A stretch of 64,000 bases of DNA, taken from assembly GCA_944376695.1 (NCBI GenBank), contig CALWDM010000002.1, positions 36,549 through 100,548 on the forward strand. Direction: 5' to 3'. The translations under genes and the position numbers were made by a program. Shown in pieces: positions 1 to 6,904 of this stretch (position 1 is its first letter; the number at the start of each line of letters is the position of its first letter). Source of the DNA: an uncultured Mediterraneibacter sp. (lineage in GTDB: Bacteria > Bacillota > Clostridia > Lachnospirales > Lachnospiraceae). The notes under the pieces were generated by a model that made no database searches, was not told the DNA's origin, and worked only from the letters and a program-made list of their open reading frames with translations.

Positions 1-1025
1 ACAATAAATCCGTGCGGGAGTTCGATGTAGTGACGCTGGACCGGCTCAAAAAAATCGATGTGGAGGCAGATTTCCCGGCATGGAAGGAGTACGCGTACCG
101 CCAGGGCATCCATCCGGCGGTCATCTCCTACCTGGAGCTGCGGCGGGAGAATTTCTACCGGGTCGAGAACACAGTGGACGGCAAGCTCTTTGCCACGGCA
201 AGAGGCTGGGAAGATCTGTCCCGGCTTATCCAGGTATACGAAAAACTGGGAAAAACTGTTGACCGGGACGTGGCGTACCAGTATATCCAGCACAGGATGA
301 TCGCGAAAGATTTTGCCAATTATCTGGAACTGTATTATAAATACAGTACAGATTACAGAATAGAGGATATTTTGGACGGCAGGTGGGACGCGGGCGTGCT
401 CAGTAAGATCGGAGCTGCTGCATTTGACGAGCATCTGAGCATCGTCAGCCTCTTAAGCGGCCGGCTGGGGGAAATGTTCCGGGAATGTTACCGGCAGGAT
501 GCATATGTGGCGAAGCTGTATGAATATCTTATCTATTACAGGGATAATCATCCTGCTGTGACGCTGGACGGCGTGCGCGCGGCGGCGGAGAAGGAGCTGG
601 AAGAGCAGAAACGCGCGGAAATCCTGACAAAAGAGCGGGAGCATACTCTGACACGGGTGATCGACGCCCTGATCCGTTTCGAACTGGGCTTAAAGGGAGA
701 ACTCTTCTCAGAGGATGAAGCATTTAACAGGGTCAGGGAAATGTTCGGCAGGGAGAAGGAAGAGCTCGGCGCCGCGGAAAGCCATGCATCCGCGGCGCTG
801 GAGAATGCGTTCCGCTTCATGGAGGACGCGTTCGGCGAGAGCCAGGAGATGGTGTCGTTTGTCACAGAGCTCAATGACAATTATTACAGCGCCTGGTTTA
901 TCAGGGAAAACGGCAGCGACTTGTACTACAGGTATAACAAAGGGCTTCTCTTTGACGAGAGAAGCGAGGGCGTAGCGCGGCAGATGGATGAGATAGAGAC
1001 GCTGCTGAACACAGGCATTAAGTAG
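1..1025 (+). CDS. MoxR-family AAA ATPase, C-terminal part (5' truncated by window)
   Basis: The reading frame is open from base 3, upstream of the first possible GTG at 12, so the N-terminus lies outside the window. The visible 340 or so residues hold no Walker motifs. They match the C-terminal part of MoxR-like ATPases of Lachnospiraceae: a lid-like helical segment (DFPAWKEYA, then LELRRENFYRVE), then a phrase typical of the family (FATARGWEDLS), then a long charged helical tail with a coiled-coil-like stretch at about residues 190-260. MoxR ATPases act as chaperones, often with VWA-domain partners; no partner is visible here. The family call rests on this C-terminal pattern only. Confidence 0.65.
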   Translation, partial: NKSVREFDVVTLDRLKKIDVEADFPAWKEYAYRQGIHPAVISYLELRRENFYRVENTVDGKLFATARGWEDLSRLIQVYEKLGKTVDRDVAYQYIQHRMIAKDFANYLELYYKYSTDYRIEDILDGRWDAGVLSKIGAAAFDEHLSIVSLLSGRLGEMFRECYRQDAYVAKLYEYLIYYRDNHPAVTLDGVRAAAEKELEEQKRAEILTKEREHTLTRVIDALIRFELGLKGELFSEDEAFNRVREMFGREKEELGAAESHASAALENAFRFMEDAFGESQEMVSFVTELNDNYYSAWFIRENGSDLYYRYNKGLLFDERSEGVARQMDEIETLLNTGIK

Positions 1026-1084
1026 TGTACACCGGAAGGAAGAGCGGCAAATTGCTATAAAGAATGTGATTTTTTATAAAAATA

Positions 1085-1093
1085 TGATATAAT
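1085..1093 (+). promoter_or_regulatory. Extended -10 promoter for the LUD gene
   Basis: TGATATAAT gives a perfect TATAAT (1088-1093) preceded by an extended TGn element. No good -35 is present at 17 bp. It sits 134 bp before the start codon, leaving a long structured leader. Confidence 0.5.
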
Positions 1094-1110
1094 GGTTCCA
1101 CATTCGTGCA

Positions 1111-1161
1111 GCCGGCAGAGATTTCACCGCCTCCCCCCCTGCCGGTGAAAACGGGGGAGGC
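1111..1161 (+). promoter_or_regulatory. Leader with three mutually exclusive hairpins
   Basis: Three perfect inverted repeats overlap: CCGGCAG (1112-1118) with CTGCCGG (1139-1145); TTTCACCG (1122-1129) with CGGTGAAA (1143-1150); and GCCTCCCCC (1129-1137) with GGGGGAGGC (1153-1161). They share bases, so only one can form at a time. No U-run follows, so this is not an ordinary intrinsic terminator. A regulatory leader is an inference. Confidence 0.45.
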
Positions 1162-1226
1162 TGGGAATCAGGCGGCAGACGCCGGCATGGAAAAGCATGT
1201 AAAAGAAAGGAAGCGAGGGCGTTACG

Positions 1227-1862
1227 ATGGATGCAAGGCAGAAAAGAAATGAAGTACTTGGAAAACGTGTTGTAAAGGCACTGGAATCCAGAAATATGGA
1301 GGCCTATTATGCGGCGACGAAAGAAGAAGCGGTAAAGATTGCGCTGGAGCTGATCCCTGAGGGAAGCAGCATTAATATGGGCGGTTCGATGTCTGTCCGT
1401 GAAGTGGGGCTTCTGGACGCGATCAAGTCCGGGAATTATAATTTTTATGACCGGGATAAAGCGTCAACGCAGGAGGAGAAACGGGAGATTGCAAGGAAGG
1501 CGTTCACCTGCGACTGGTTTCTCGGCAGCGTCAACGCAATGAGTGAAGACGGAGTGTTTGTAAACATAGACGGAAATGCAAACCGGGTGGCAGCCTATGC
1601 CTTTGGTCCTGAAAATGTACTTCTCATCGTAGGGATGAACAAAGTGGTAAAGACAGAGGAGGATGCTTTGCACAGGGCAAGGAATGAGGCGGCACCCATC
1701 AATACCCAGAGATTTGGAACCGCTACTCCGTGTGTGAAAAACGGAAGCTGTTTTGACTGTAAAAGCCCGGAATGCATCTGCTGTCAGATCCTGATCACAA
1801 GATTCAGCCGGATCCCGCGCAGATTTAAGATCATACTCGTAGATGAAAATCTGGGATTCTGA
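1227..1862 (+). CDS. LUD-domain protein (lactate utilization/DUF162 family)
   Basis: This 211-residue protein has the LUD fold pattern: an N-terminal helix, then GGSMSVREVGLLDAI around residues 52-66, DWFLGSVNAMSEDG around 97-110, and GPENVLLIVGMNKVV around 127-141. The C-terminus is cysteine rich (CVKNGSCFDCKSPECICC), a usual feature of single-domain LUD proteins in clostridia. LUD proteins include LutC of lactate oxidation, but this subgroup is free-standing with no LutA or LutB nearby, so the substrate is unknown. The start at 1227 is supported by a purine-rich GGAAGCGAGG upstream. Confidence 0.8.
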   Translation: MDARQKRNEVLGKRVVKALESRNMEAYYAATKEEAVKIALELIPEGSSINMGGSMSVREVGLLDAIKSGNYNFYDRDKASTQEEKREIARKAFTCDWFLGSVNAMSEDGVFVNIDGNANRVAAYAFGPENVLLIVGMNKVVKTEEDALHRARNEAAPINTQRFGTATPCVKNGSCFDCKSPECICCQILITRFSRIPRRFKIILVDENLGF

Positions 1863-1913
1863 CAGAAATATCCTTTGGGCAGCCAATAGAAAAGTATAAG
1901 AGGTACAGGTGCA

Positions 1914-2930
1914 ATGGACAGAGAAGAGAGAAAAAAAACAGATGGCGTCACGCAGAAGCGCCCGGTACATAGAAAACCGCGCAGGCCGGGGGAAGTATCA
2001 CACCGCAGAGCAGAGGGAAGCGCGCATCGGAAGCCAGACAGCACGCCAGACCGGCGTACGGAAAGCAGCACATTGCGCAGGGAAAGCTGCGGGCGGCCTG
2101 ACCGGGACGGGAACAGCCGGAAAAAGAACTCTGGAAGAAAGCCGGGACGGCCGGTAAGGAGAGAAAATCCAAAGAAGAAGAGACAGCAGAAAAGGAACCG
2201 GTTTAATGTGCTGTCAAGCGTGATTCTGATCGCTGCGGTATGCGTGTTCGTATTCTCTTTGTATCAATTGATTGCAATGCTGATCCCGTATTACTCAGGG
2301 GGAAAGATTTATGACGAGATCAAAGATCTTGCTATAACAGCAGACGAGGACGGAAGCGGATTCCAGGTAGACTTTGACGCGCTGCTCAGAGAAAATTCAG
2401 ATACAGTGGCATGGATCCGGTTCGACGAACCTTCGATTATCAATTACCCGGTTGTAAAGAGCGCTGATAACACAGAATATCTGACGAAGACGTTTACGGC
2501 AAATGACAACAAGCTGGGAGCGATTTTCATGGATATGAGGAACAGCAGTGATTTTTCCGACAGAAACACGTTTATCTACGGGCATCATCTGAATGTGGGC
2601 GGAGAAATGTTTTCTGAGCTCCTGAAATATGAAAGCGAGTCATTTCGCAGTGAGCACCCGTATTTTTATATTTATACGCCCGACGGAAAAGTCAGGACAT
2701 ACACAGTGTTCTCTGCCGGGGTAGTAAAGGATACGGCGGACAATTATAAAATTGATTATGCATCAGATGCAGAATATGAGGAATATCTCAGAATTTGTCA
2801 GGAATCTTCTAATTACAGGACAGATGTTGAACTGAATGCGCAGTCACAGATCGTCAGTCTGTCAACCTGTACGAATGTACGCGATGACGAACGTTTTCTT
2901 GTGCAGGGCGTGCTGACGTCGACAGATTAA
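1914..2930 (+). CDS. srtB: Class B sortase
   Basis: This 338-residue membrane transpeptidase has an unusually long, Arg/Lys-rich cytoplasmic N-terminus of about 95 residues, then one membrane helix (about 100-125). The sortase domain follows, with the catalytic histidine in FIYGHHLN, the catalytic cysteine in SLSTCTN and the arginine in DDERFLVQG. The spacing and the TLxTC-like motif place it in class B. No substrate with a sorting signal is visible in the window, so it is probably a general housekeeping or pilin-type sortase. The position just before DUF951 and rpsF is conserved in related genomes as I recall them. The N-terminal 95 residues are low-complexity and poorly constrained, so the exact start is less sure. 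Confidence 0.88.
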   Translation: MDREERKKTDGVTQKRPVHRKPRRPGEVSHRRAEGSAHRKPDSTPDRRTESSTLRRESCGRPDRDGNSRKKNSGRKPGRPVRRENPKKKRQQKRNRFNVLSSVILIAAVCVFVFSLYQLIAMLIPYYSGGKIYDEIKDLAITADEDGSGFQVDFDALLRENSDTVAWIRFDEPSIINYPVVKSADNTEYLTKTFTANDNKLGAIFMDMRNSSDFSDRNTFIYGHHLNVGGEMFSELLKYESESFRSEHPYFYIYTPDGKVRTYTVFSAGVVKDTADNYKIDYASDAEYEEYLRICQESSNYRTDVELNAQSQIVSLSTCTNVRDDERFLVQGVLTSTD

Positions 2931-2956
2931 ACAGGGGCTGGAAAGGAACAGAAACA

Positions 2957-3145
2957 ATGGCAGACAGATTCGGCGTGGGGGATGTCATTACTATGAAAAA
3001 ACCACACCCCTGCGGGAGCAAAGACTGGGAAGTTCTGCGCGTGGGAGCAGACTTTCGGCTGAAATGTAAAGGGTGCGGGCATCAGATCATGGTACCACGC
3101 CGTCTGGTTGAAAAAAACACCAGAAATATTGTAAAAAAATCTTGA
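2957..3145 (+). CDS. DUF951 family small protein
   Basis: This 62-residue protein matches DUF951: an N-terminal VGDVITMKKPHPCG, a central LRVGADFRLKC and a CxxC-like KCKGCGH followed by a basic MVPRR. Three cysteines could bind zinc and the basic surface suggests nucleic-acid binding, but no function is known. It lies 26 bp after srtB with its own GGAAAGGAA-type site. Its stop codon overlaps the -35 of the rpsF promoter. Confidence 0.85.
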   Translation: MADRFGVGDVITMKKPHPCGSKDWEVLRVGADFRLKCKGCGHQIMVPRRLVEKNTRNIVKKS

Positions 3146-3170
3146 AACACCTTCTTATCTATGTTATCAT
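3142..3170 (+). promoter_or_regulatory. Sigma-A promoter for rpsF-ssb-rpsR
   Basis: TTGAAA (3142-3147) and TATCAT (3165-3170) are separated by 17 bp. The -35 box contains the stop codon of the upstream DUF951 gene. Confidence 0.6.
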
Positions 3171-3177
3171 AAATAAC

Positions 3178-3272
3178 CGTGACATACTGTCGGAAACTGT
3201 TTCGGCAAGTATCATTATTCCTTGTTCCCGCAGTGAAGACGGGGGCCAGAGACCATAAGGAGGTGCAAGAAC
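3178..3272 (+). promoter_or_regulatory. rpsF operon leader, possible S6:S18 autoregulatory RNA
   Basis: About 95 nt of untranslated leader precede rpsF and include a small stem in GTCGGAAACTGTTTCGGC and a GC-rich stretch just before a strong AAGGAGG. Known rpsF leaders bind the S6:S18 complex to repress translation. The location fits, but the consensus was not verified. Confidence 0.35.
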
Positions 3273-3560
3273 ATGAATAAGTATGAATTAGCTGTTGTTG
3301 TGAGCGCTAAACTCGAAGACGAAGCAAGAGCAGATGTAATCGAGAAAGTGAAAGCGCTGATCACACGTTTCGGCGGTAACGTGACAGACGTGGATGAGTG
3401 GGGCAAGAGAAGATTCGCTTACGAGATCCGGAAGATGACAGAAGGATATTACTACTTCGTACACTTCGAGGCTGAGCCGGCAGTTCCGGGTGAAGTGGAA
3501 CAGCGTATCCGCATTATGGACAACGTGCTCAGATATTTATGCGTGAAACAGGAAGCATAA
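3273..3560 (+). CDS. rpsF: 30S ribosomal protein S6
   Basis: This 95-residue protein has the S6 pattern: MNKYELAVVVSAK at the N-terminus, then GGNVTDVDEWGKRRFAYEI and a second strand YYYFVHFEAEP, with NVLRYLCVK at the end. It binds S18 in the small subunit platform. A strong AAGGAGG lies 9 nt upstream. It starts the rpsF-ssb-rpsR operon, 16 bp ahead of ssb. Length and sequence are normal. Confidence 0.96.
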   Translation: MNKYELAVVVSAKLEDEARADVIEKVKALITRFGGNVTDVDEWGKRRFAYEIRKMTEGYYYFVHFEAEPAVPGEVEQRIRIMDNVLRYLCVKQEA

Positions 3561-3576
3561 GCGGAAAGAGGTATAT

Positions 3577-4014
3577 ATGAATAAGGCAGTTTTAGTGGGA
3601 CGGTTGACAAGAGATCCTGAAGTCAGATATTCACAGGGAGAGAATGCGACGGCAGTTGCGAGATACACGGTTGCCGTCGACCGCAGATTCAAGCGGGAGG
3701 GAGAGCCGACAGCGGATTTTATTCCGTGCGTGGTGTTCGGACGTTCCGCAGAGTTTGCAGAGAAGTATTTCCGCCAGGGAATGCGGGTTTCCGTTTCCGG
3801 ACGTATCCAGACCGGAAGCTACACGAATAAGGACGGTGTGAGAGTATACACAACGGAAGTGATCGTGGAGGAGCAGGAATTCGCGGAGAGCAGGGCTGAG
3901 AGTGAGTCGAACAGATCCTCTTACCAGCAGCCGGCACCGGCGCCGAGCGCGCCGGCAGGCGACGGATTTATGAACATCCCTGATGGCATTGATGAGGAGC
4001 TGCCGTTCAATTGA
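3577..4014 (+). CDS. ssb: Single-stranded DNA-binding protein
   Basis: This 145-residue protein has an OB fold in residues 1-105 (MNKAVLVGRLTRDPEVRY; AVARYTVAVDR; DFIPCVVFG), a flexible linker rich in Ser, Gln, Pro and Ala (about 106-128), and the conserved acidic tip ending DEELPFN, which recruits partner proteins. It protects single-stranded DNA in replication and repair. Its place between rpsF and rpsR is the classical Firmicute arrangement. Confidence 0.95.
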   Translation: MNKAVLVGRLTRDPEVRYSQGENATAVARYTVAVDRRFKREGEPTADFIPCVVFGRSAEFAEKYFRQGMRVSVSGRIQTGSYTNKDGVRVYTTEVIVEEQEFAESRAESESNRSSYQQPAPAPSAPAGDGFMNIPDGIDEELPFN

Positions 4015-4141
4015 CCGGAAGCACTTAGTGAGCGCAGGCCGCAGGTGCAGTGCGAATTTAGTGCGAGGTCGTTCTTTTTCTTTGGCGGGGCCTTTTTGAG
4101 CGCGGGAAAAAGAACTTCATTGCAGAGAAAGGAGAACCATC

Positions 4142-4408
4142 ATGGCTTACGAAAAGGGAAGCAGACCAGAGGGCGGATTCAAGAGAAGAGGCCCGGCGCG
4201 CAGAAGGAAAAAAGTATGCGTGTTCTGTGGGAAAGAGAATAACGAAATCGATTACAAGGACGTTGCAAAGCTGAAAAAATATGTTTCTGAGAGAGGAAAG
4301 ATCCTTCCGAGAAGGATCACAGGAAACTGTGCAAAGCATCAGAGAGCTCTTACAGTAGCGATCAAGAGGGCAAGACATATCTCCCTGATGCCGTACGTCC
4401 AGGATTAA
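4142..4408 (+). CDS. rpsR: 30S ribosomal protein S18
   Basis: This 88-residue basic protein has an N-terminal basic tail ([15 protein letters not shown]), [19 protein letters not shown] and the conserved [18 protein letters not shown]. The CVFC plus C/H pattern in GNCAKH resembles the zinc-binding paralogue type of S18. It follows ssb after 127 bp and ends at a strong terminator. Confidence 0.95.
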   Translation: MAYEKGSRPEGGFKRRGPARRRKKVCVFCGKENNEIDYKDVAKLKKYVSERGKILPRRITGNCAKHQRALTVAIKRARHISLMPYVQD

Positions 4409-4438
4409 TTGATCCAGTTGCGTATGAGTGAATGAGCG

Positions 4439-4482
4439 AAAACCTTTAAATACCGGGAAGCCGGTGTTTAAAGGTTTTTTTG
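4439..4482 (+). terminator. Intrinsic terminator after rpsR
   Basis: AAAACCTTTAAA (4439-4450) pairs with TTTAAAGGTTTT (4467-4478), with an inner CCGG/CCGG stem and a T-run directly after the hairpin. Confidence 0.9.
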
Positions 4483-4492
4483 TCTCTGATTA

Positions 4493-4520
4493 TTGACATA
4501 TGTTCATAATAGAGTATACT
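4493..4520 (+). promoter_or_regulatory. Promoter for DUF134 gene and the oxidoreductase
   Basis: A consensus TTGACA (4493-4498) and TATACT (4515-4520) are separated by 16 bp. The pair starts 11 bp after the rpsR terminator. Confidence 0.75.
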
Positions 4521-4585
4521 GAAATCGGGATCGTATATCCGGGGATACTCTTCCCCTGTACGCCAGAAGGAAAAGGAGGGCTCAT

Positions 4586-4954
4586 ATGCCAAGACCTCAG
4601 AAACAGCGCTGTATCTGTTCCCTGCCCAGTGCCGGAGGCTTCACGCCGCAGGGATGCAAGGCGTCCGGAAATGTCAACCTTACATACGATGAATATGAGG
4701 TGATCCGTCTTCTGGATCATATGCAGATGACCCAGGAGGAATGCGCTGAGAGGATGGGGGTCTCCCGTCCTACGGTGACGCGGATCTACGATGATGCGCG
4801 CCGGAAGGTAGCGGATATGCTGGTCAACACAAGGAACCTTACTATCAGCGGAGGCGATGTCTACGTCTGCCCGGCAATGCGCCCGGAATGCGCGGGTGAA
4901 GAACATTGCTGCCACCGGAACCGGGAACAGGTGATCGGCTGGCGGGAAATTTAG
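4586..4954 (+). CDS. DUF134 family DNA-binding protein
   Basis: This 122-residue protein starts MPRPQKQRCIC, the hallmark of DUF134. A helix-turn-helix lies at about residues 40-75 (MTQEECAERMGVSRPTVTRI), and the C-terminus is cysteine/histidine rich (CPAMRPECAGEEHCCHRN), suggesting a metal or redox sensor. It lies 36 bp upstream of a CoA-disulfide-reductase-like gene in the same direction, so it probably regulates it in answer to redox or sulfur state (inference). An AAAAGGAGG ribosome site precedes the start. Confidence 0.85.
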   Translation: MPRPQKQRCICSLPSAGGFTPQGCKASGNVNLTYDEYEVIRLLDHMQMTQEECAERMGVSRPTVTRIYDDARRKVADMLVNTRNLTISGGDVYVCPAMRPECAGEEHCCHRNREQVIGWREI

Positions 4955-4990
4955 AATGAAAATCAGAAAGAAAGGAAAGAGACAGAGAAC

Positions 4991-6643
4991 ATGAAGGTAC
5001 TTATTATCGGCGGCGTCGCGGCCGGGACAAAGACTGCGGCAAAATTAAAAAGAGAGGACAGGAGCATCGATGTGACAGTGGTTACAAAGGATCAGGACAT
5101 CTCCTACGCGGGATGCGGACTGCCATATTATGTGGGCGGGTTTATAGAGAGCAGGGATGAGCTGATCGTCAATACACCGCAGAAATATTCCGGTCTGACC
5201 GGAGTGGAGGTGCGCACAGGAAAAGAAGCTGTCGCAGTGGATCCTGCAAAGAAGGAAGTGACCTTAAAAGACGTGCAGACCGGAGAGACAGAAGTCTATC
5301 CGTACGACAGGCTGGTGATCTGCACAGGCGCTTCCGCGGCAGAACTGCCTGTCGAAGGGAAAGACCTTCCGGGCGTGTTTAAGATGAGAACGCCGGACGA
5401 CGCGGACGCGATCCGTACATATGCAGAGAGAAATAATGTAAGGAAAGCAGTCGTGATCGGGGCCGGGTTCATCGGACTGGAGGCGGCGGAAAACCTCCAT
5501 GCAAAAGGAATTGACGTAACGGTCATCGACTTTGCGCCACAGGTACTGCCGAATATCCTGGACCCGGAGATGGCGGCATATGTAAAGAAGCATCTTCTGA
5601 ACACAGGGATCCGTGTGATTACCGGGACGAGCGCGGAGCGGATCAATGGCACAGACAGAGTGACTGGTGTGCAGACATCCGCCGGCCCCCTCCCCTGCGA
5701 GATGCTGATTATGGCGGCGGGGATCCGGCCGAATACAGCCTTCCTTGAGGATACAGGGATCGAGATGTTTAAAGGTACGATCCTCGTGGACAGACAGATG
5801 AAGACGAGCATTGACGATATTTACGCGGCAGGAGACTGCGCCATGGTGACAAACCGTATTACCGGAAAGCGTCAGTGGTCGCCCATGGGATCTTCCGCAA
5901 ATCTGGAAGGACGGACCCTGGCACAGGTGCTCGCGGGCGCGCAGAAGACTTATCCGGGCGTGCTGGGTACAGGCGTCGTAAAGCTTCCGGGGCTCAATGT
6001 GGGGCGGACAGGCCTGACAGAGGCGCAGGCGAGAGAAGCGGGATATGACGTGGAGACTGTGCTCGTGCCCACAGACGACAAGGCGCACTACTATCCGGAC
6101 GCCTCCTTCTTCATCACAAAGCTGATCGCAGACCGTGCAGCGAGGAAACTGCTTGGCGTCCAGGTATTCGGACCGGGCGAGGTGGACAAGATGGTGGACA
6201 TTGCGGTCATGGGTATCAATATGGGCGCTGTACTGGAAGACTTTGAGAACGCGGACTTTGCGTATGCGCCCCCGTTCTCCACTGCGATCCATCCGTTCGT
6301 ACAGGCGGTGTATGTACTGATGAATAAGCTCGACGGCATATTGGTCAGCATGACGCCCGCAGAGTACGCGGCGGGAAAGGCCGAGGGATATCGCGTGGTA
6401 GACGTGCAGCCTGAGCCGTCGATCGACGGCACGTTTTTTGTAAACCTGGCAAAAGCAGACGGCGAGATCGAAGGGCTGGATAAGAAAGAAAAGCTTCTTC
6501 TCGTATGCGCAAGAGGAAAGAGAGCGTACTTTCTCCAGAACAGGATGCGCTATTATGGATATGAAAACACGGTTGTACTGGAAGGAGCTACATGCTTTAA
6601 TGGCGTCAAAGTGAAGGACTCTGATACAGTTTCAGGGCTCTGA
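4991..6643 (+). CDS. FAD-dependent CoA-disulfide reductase-like protein with rhodanese domain
   Basis: This 550-residue protein has an FAD-binding GGVAAGTKTAAKL at residues 7-19, a redox cysteine at residue 42 in YAGCGLPYY (the CoADR/NADH oxidase/peroxidase type), an NADH-binding VIGAGFIGLEAAENL at about 155-170, and a second FAD motif IYAAGDCAMV at about 277. The dimerization domain runs to about 450. The last 90 residues form a rhodanese-like domain with active loop VCARGKRAY. This CoADR-rhodanese architecture reduces CoA disulfides, persulfides or polysulfides in related enzymes. It probably forms an operon with the DUF134 gene. The exact substrate cannot be read from sequence. Confidence 0.87.
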   Translation: MKVLIIGGVAAGTKTAAKLKREDRSIDVTVVTKDQDISYAGCGLPYYVGGFIESRDELIVNTPQKYSGLTGVEVRTGKEAVAVDPAKKEVTLKDVQTGETEVYPYDRLVICTGASAAELPVEGKDLPGVFKMRTPDDADAIRTYAERNNVRKAVVIGAGFIGLEAAENLHAKGIDVTVIDFAPQVLPNILDPEMAAYVKKHLLNTGIRVITGTSAERINGTDRVTGVQTSAGPLPCEMLIMAAGIRPNTAFLEDTGIEMFKGTILVDRQMKTSIDDIYAAGDCAMVTNRITGKRQWSPMGSSANLEGRTLAQVLAGAQKTYPGVLGTGVVKLPGLNVGRTGLTEAQAREAGYDVETVLVPTDDKAHYYPDASFFITKLIADRAARKLLGVQVFGPGEVDKMVDIAVMGINMGAVLEDFENADFAYAPPFSTAIHPFVQAVYVLMNKLDGILVSMTPAEYAAGKAEGYRVVDVQPEPSIDGTFFVNLAKADGEIEGLDKKEKLLLVCARGKRAYFLQNRMRYYGYENTVVLEGATCFNGVKVKDSDTVSGL

Positions 6644-6674
6644 GCTGAGAGTATGCAGGAACAGCTTCTGTCTG

Positions 6675-6720
6675 AAAGCGGCGCTATACCGGGGAAAACC
6701 GGGGCGGCGCTTTCTTTGTT
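6675..6720 (+). terminator. Probable terminator after the oxidoreductase
   Basis: AAAGCG (6675-6680) pairs with CGCTTT (6708-6713), with an inner CCGG/CCGG stem, followed by a T-rich CTTTGTTT. Confidence 0.6.
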
Positions 6721-6802
6721 TATGTAACGCACAGGTCGTCCCGGAAAGCGCCGCGGTCTGTCATACCGGAGGTTTTTTATAGTAGAATAAAAACAGAAAA
6801 GG

Positions 6803-6811
6803 TGATATAAT
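6803..6811 (+). promoter_or_regulatory. Extended -10 promoter for gdpP-rplI-dnaB
   Basis: TGATATAAT is an extended -10 with perfect TATAAT (6806-6811), about 94 bp before gdpP. No clear -35 was found. Confidence 0.5.
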
Positions 6812-6904
6812 AGAACAGCACAGCAAAAATCAGAGAATTTTTTATAAGTTCTGCATTATGCATGTCTGCCGGTCTGAGGCGGACGTGGATGAGGTGAAAC
6901 CATT

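Noticed and set aside
5264-6292. Long minus-strand frame (342 codons) opposite the CoADR-rhodanese gene
   Set aside because: Its protein has no family pattern, it lacks a ribosome site and lies wholly opposite a gene with clear FAD motifs.
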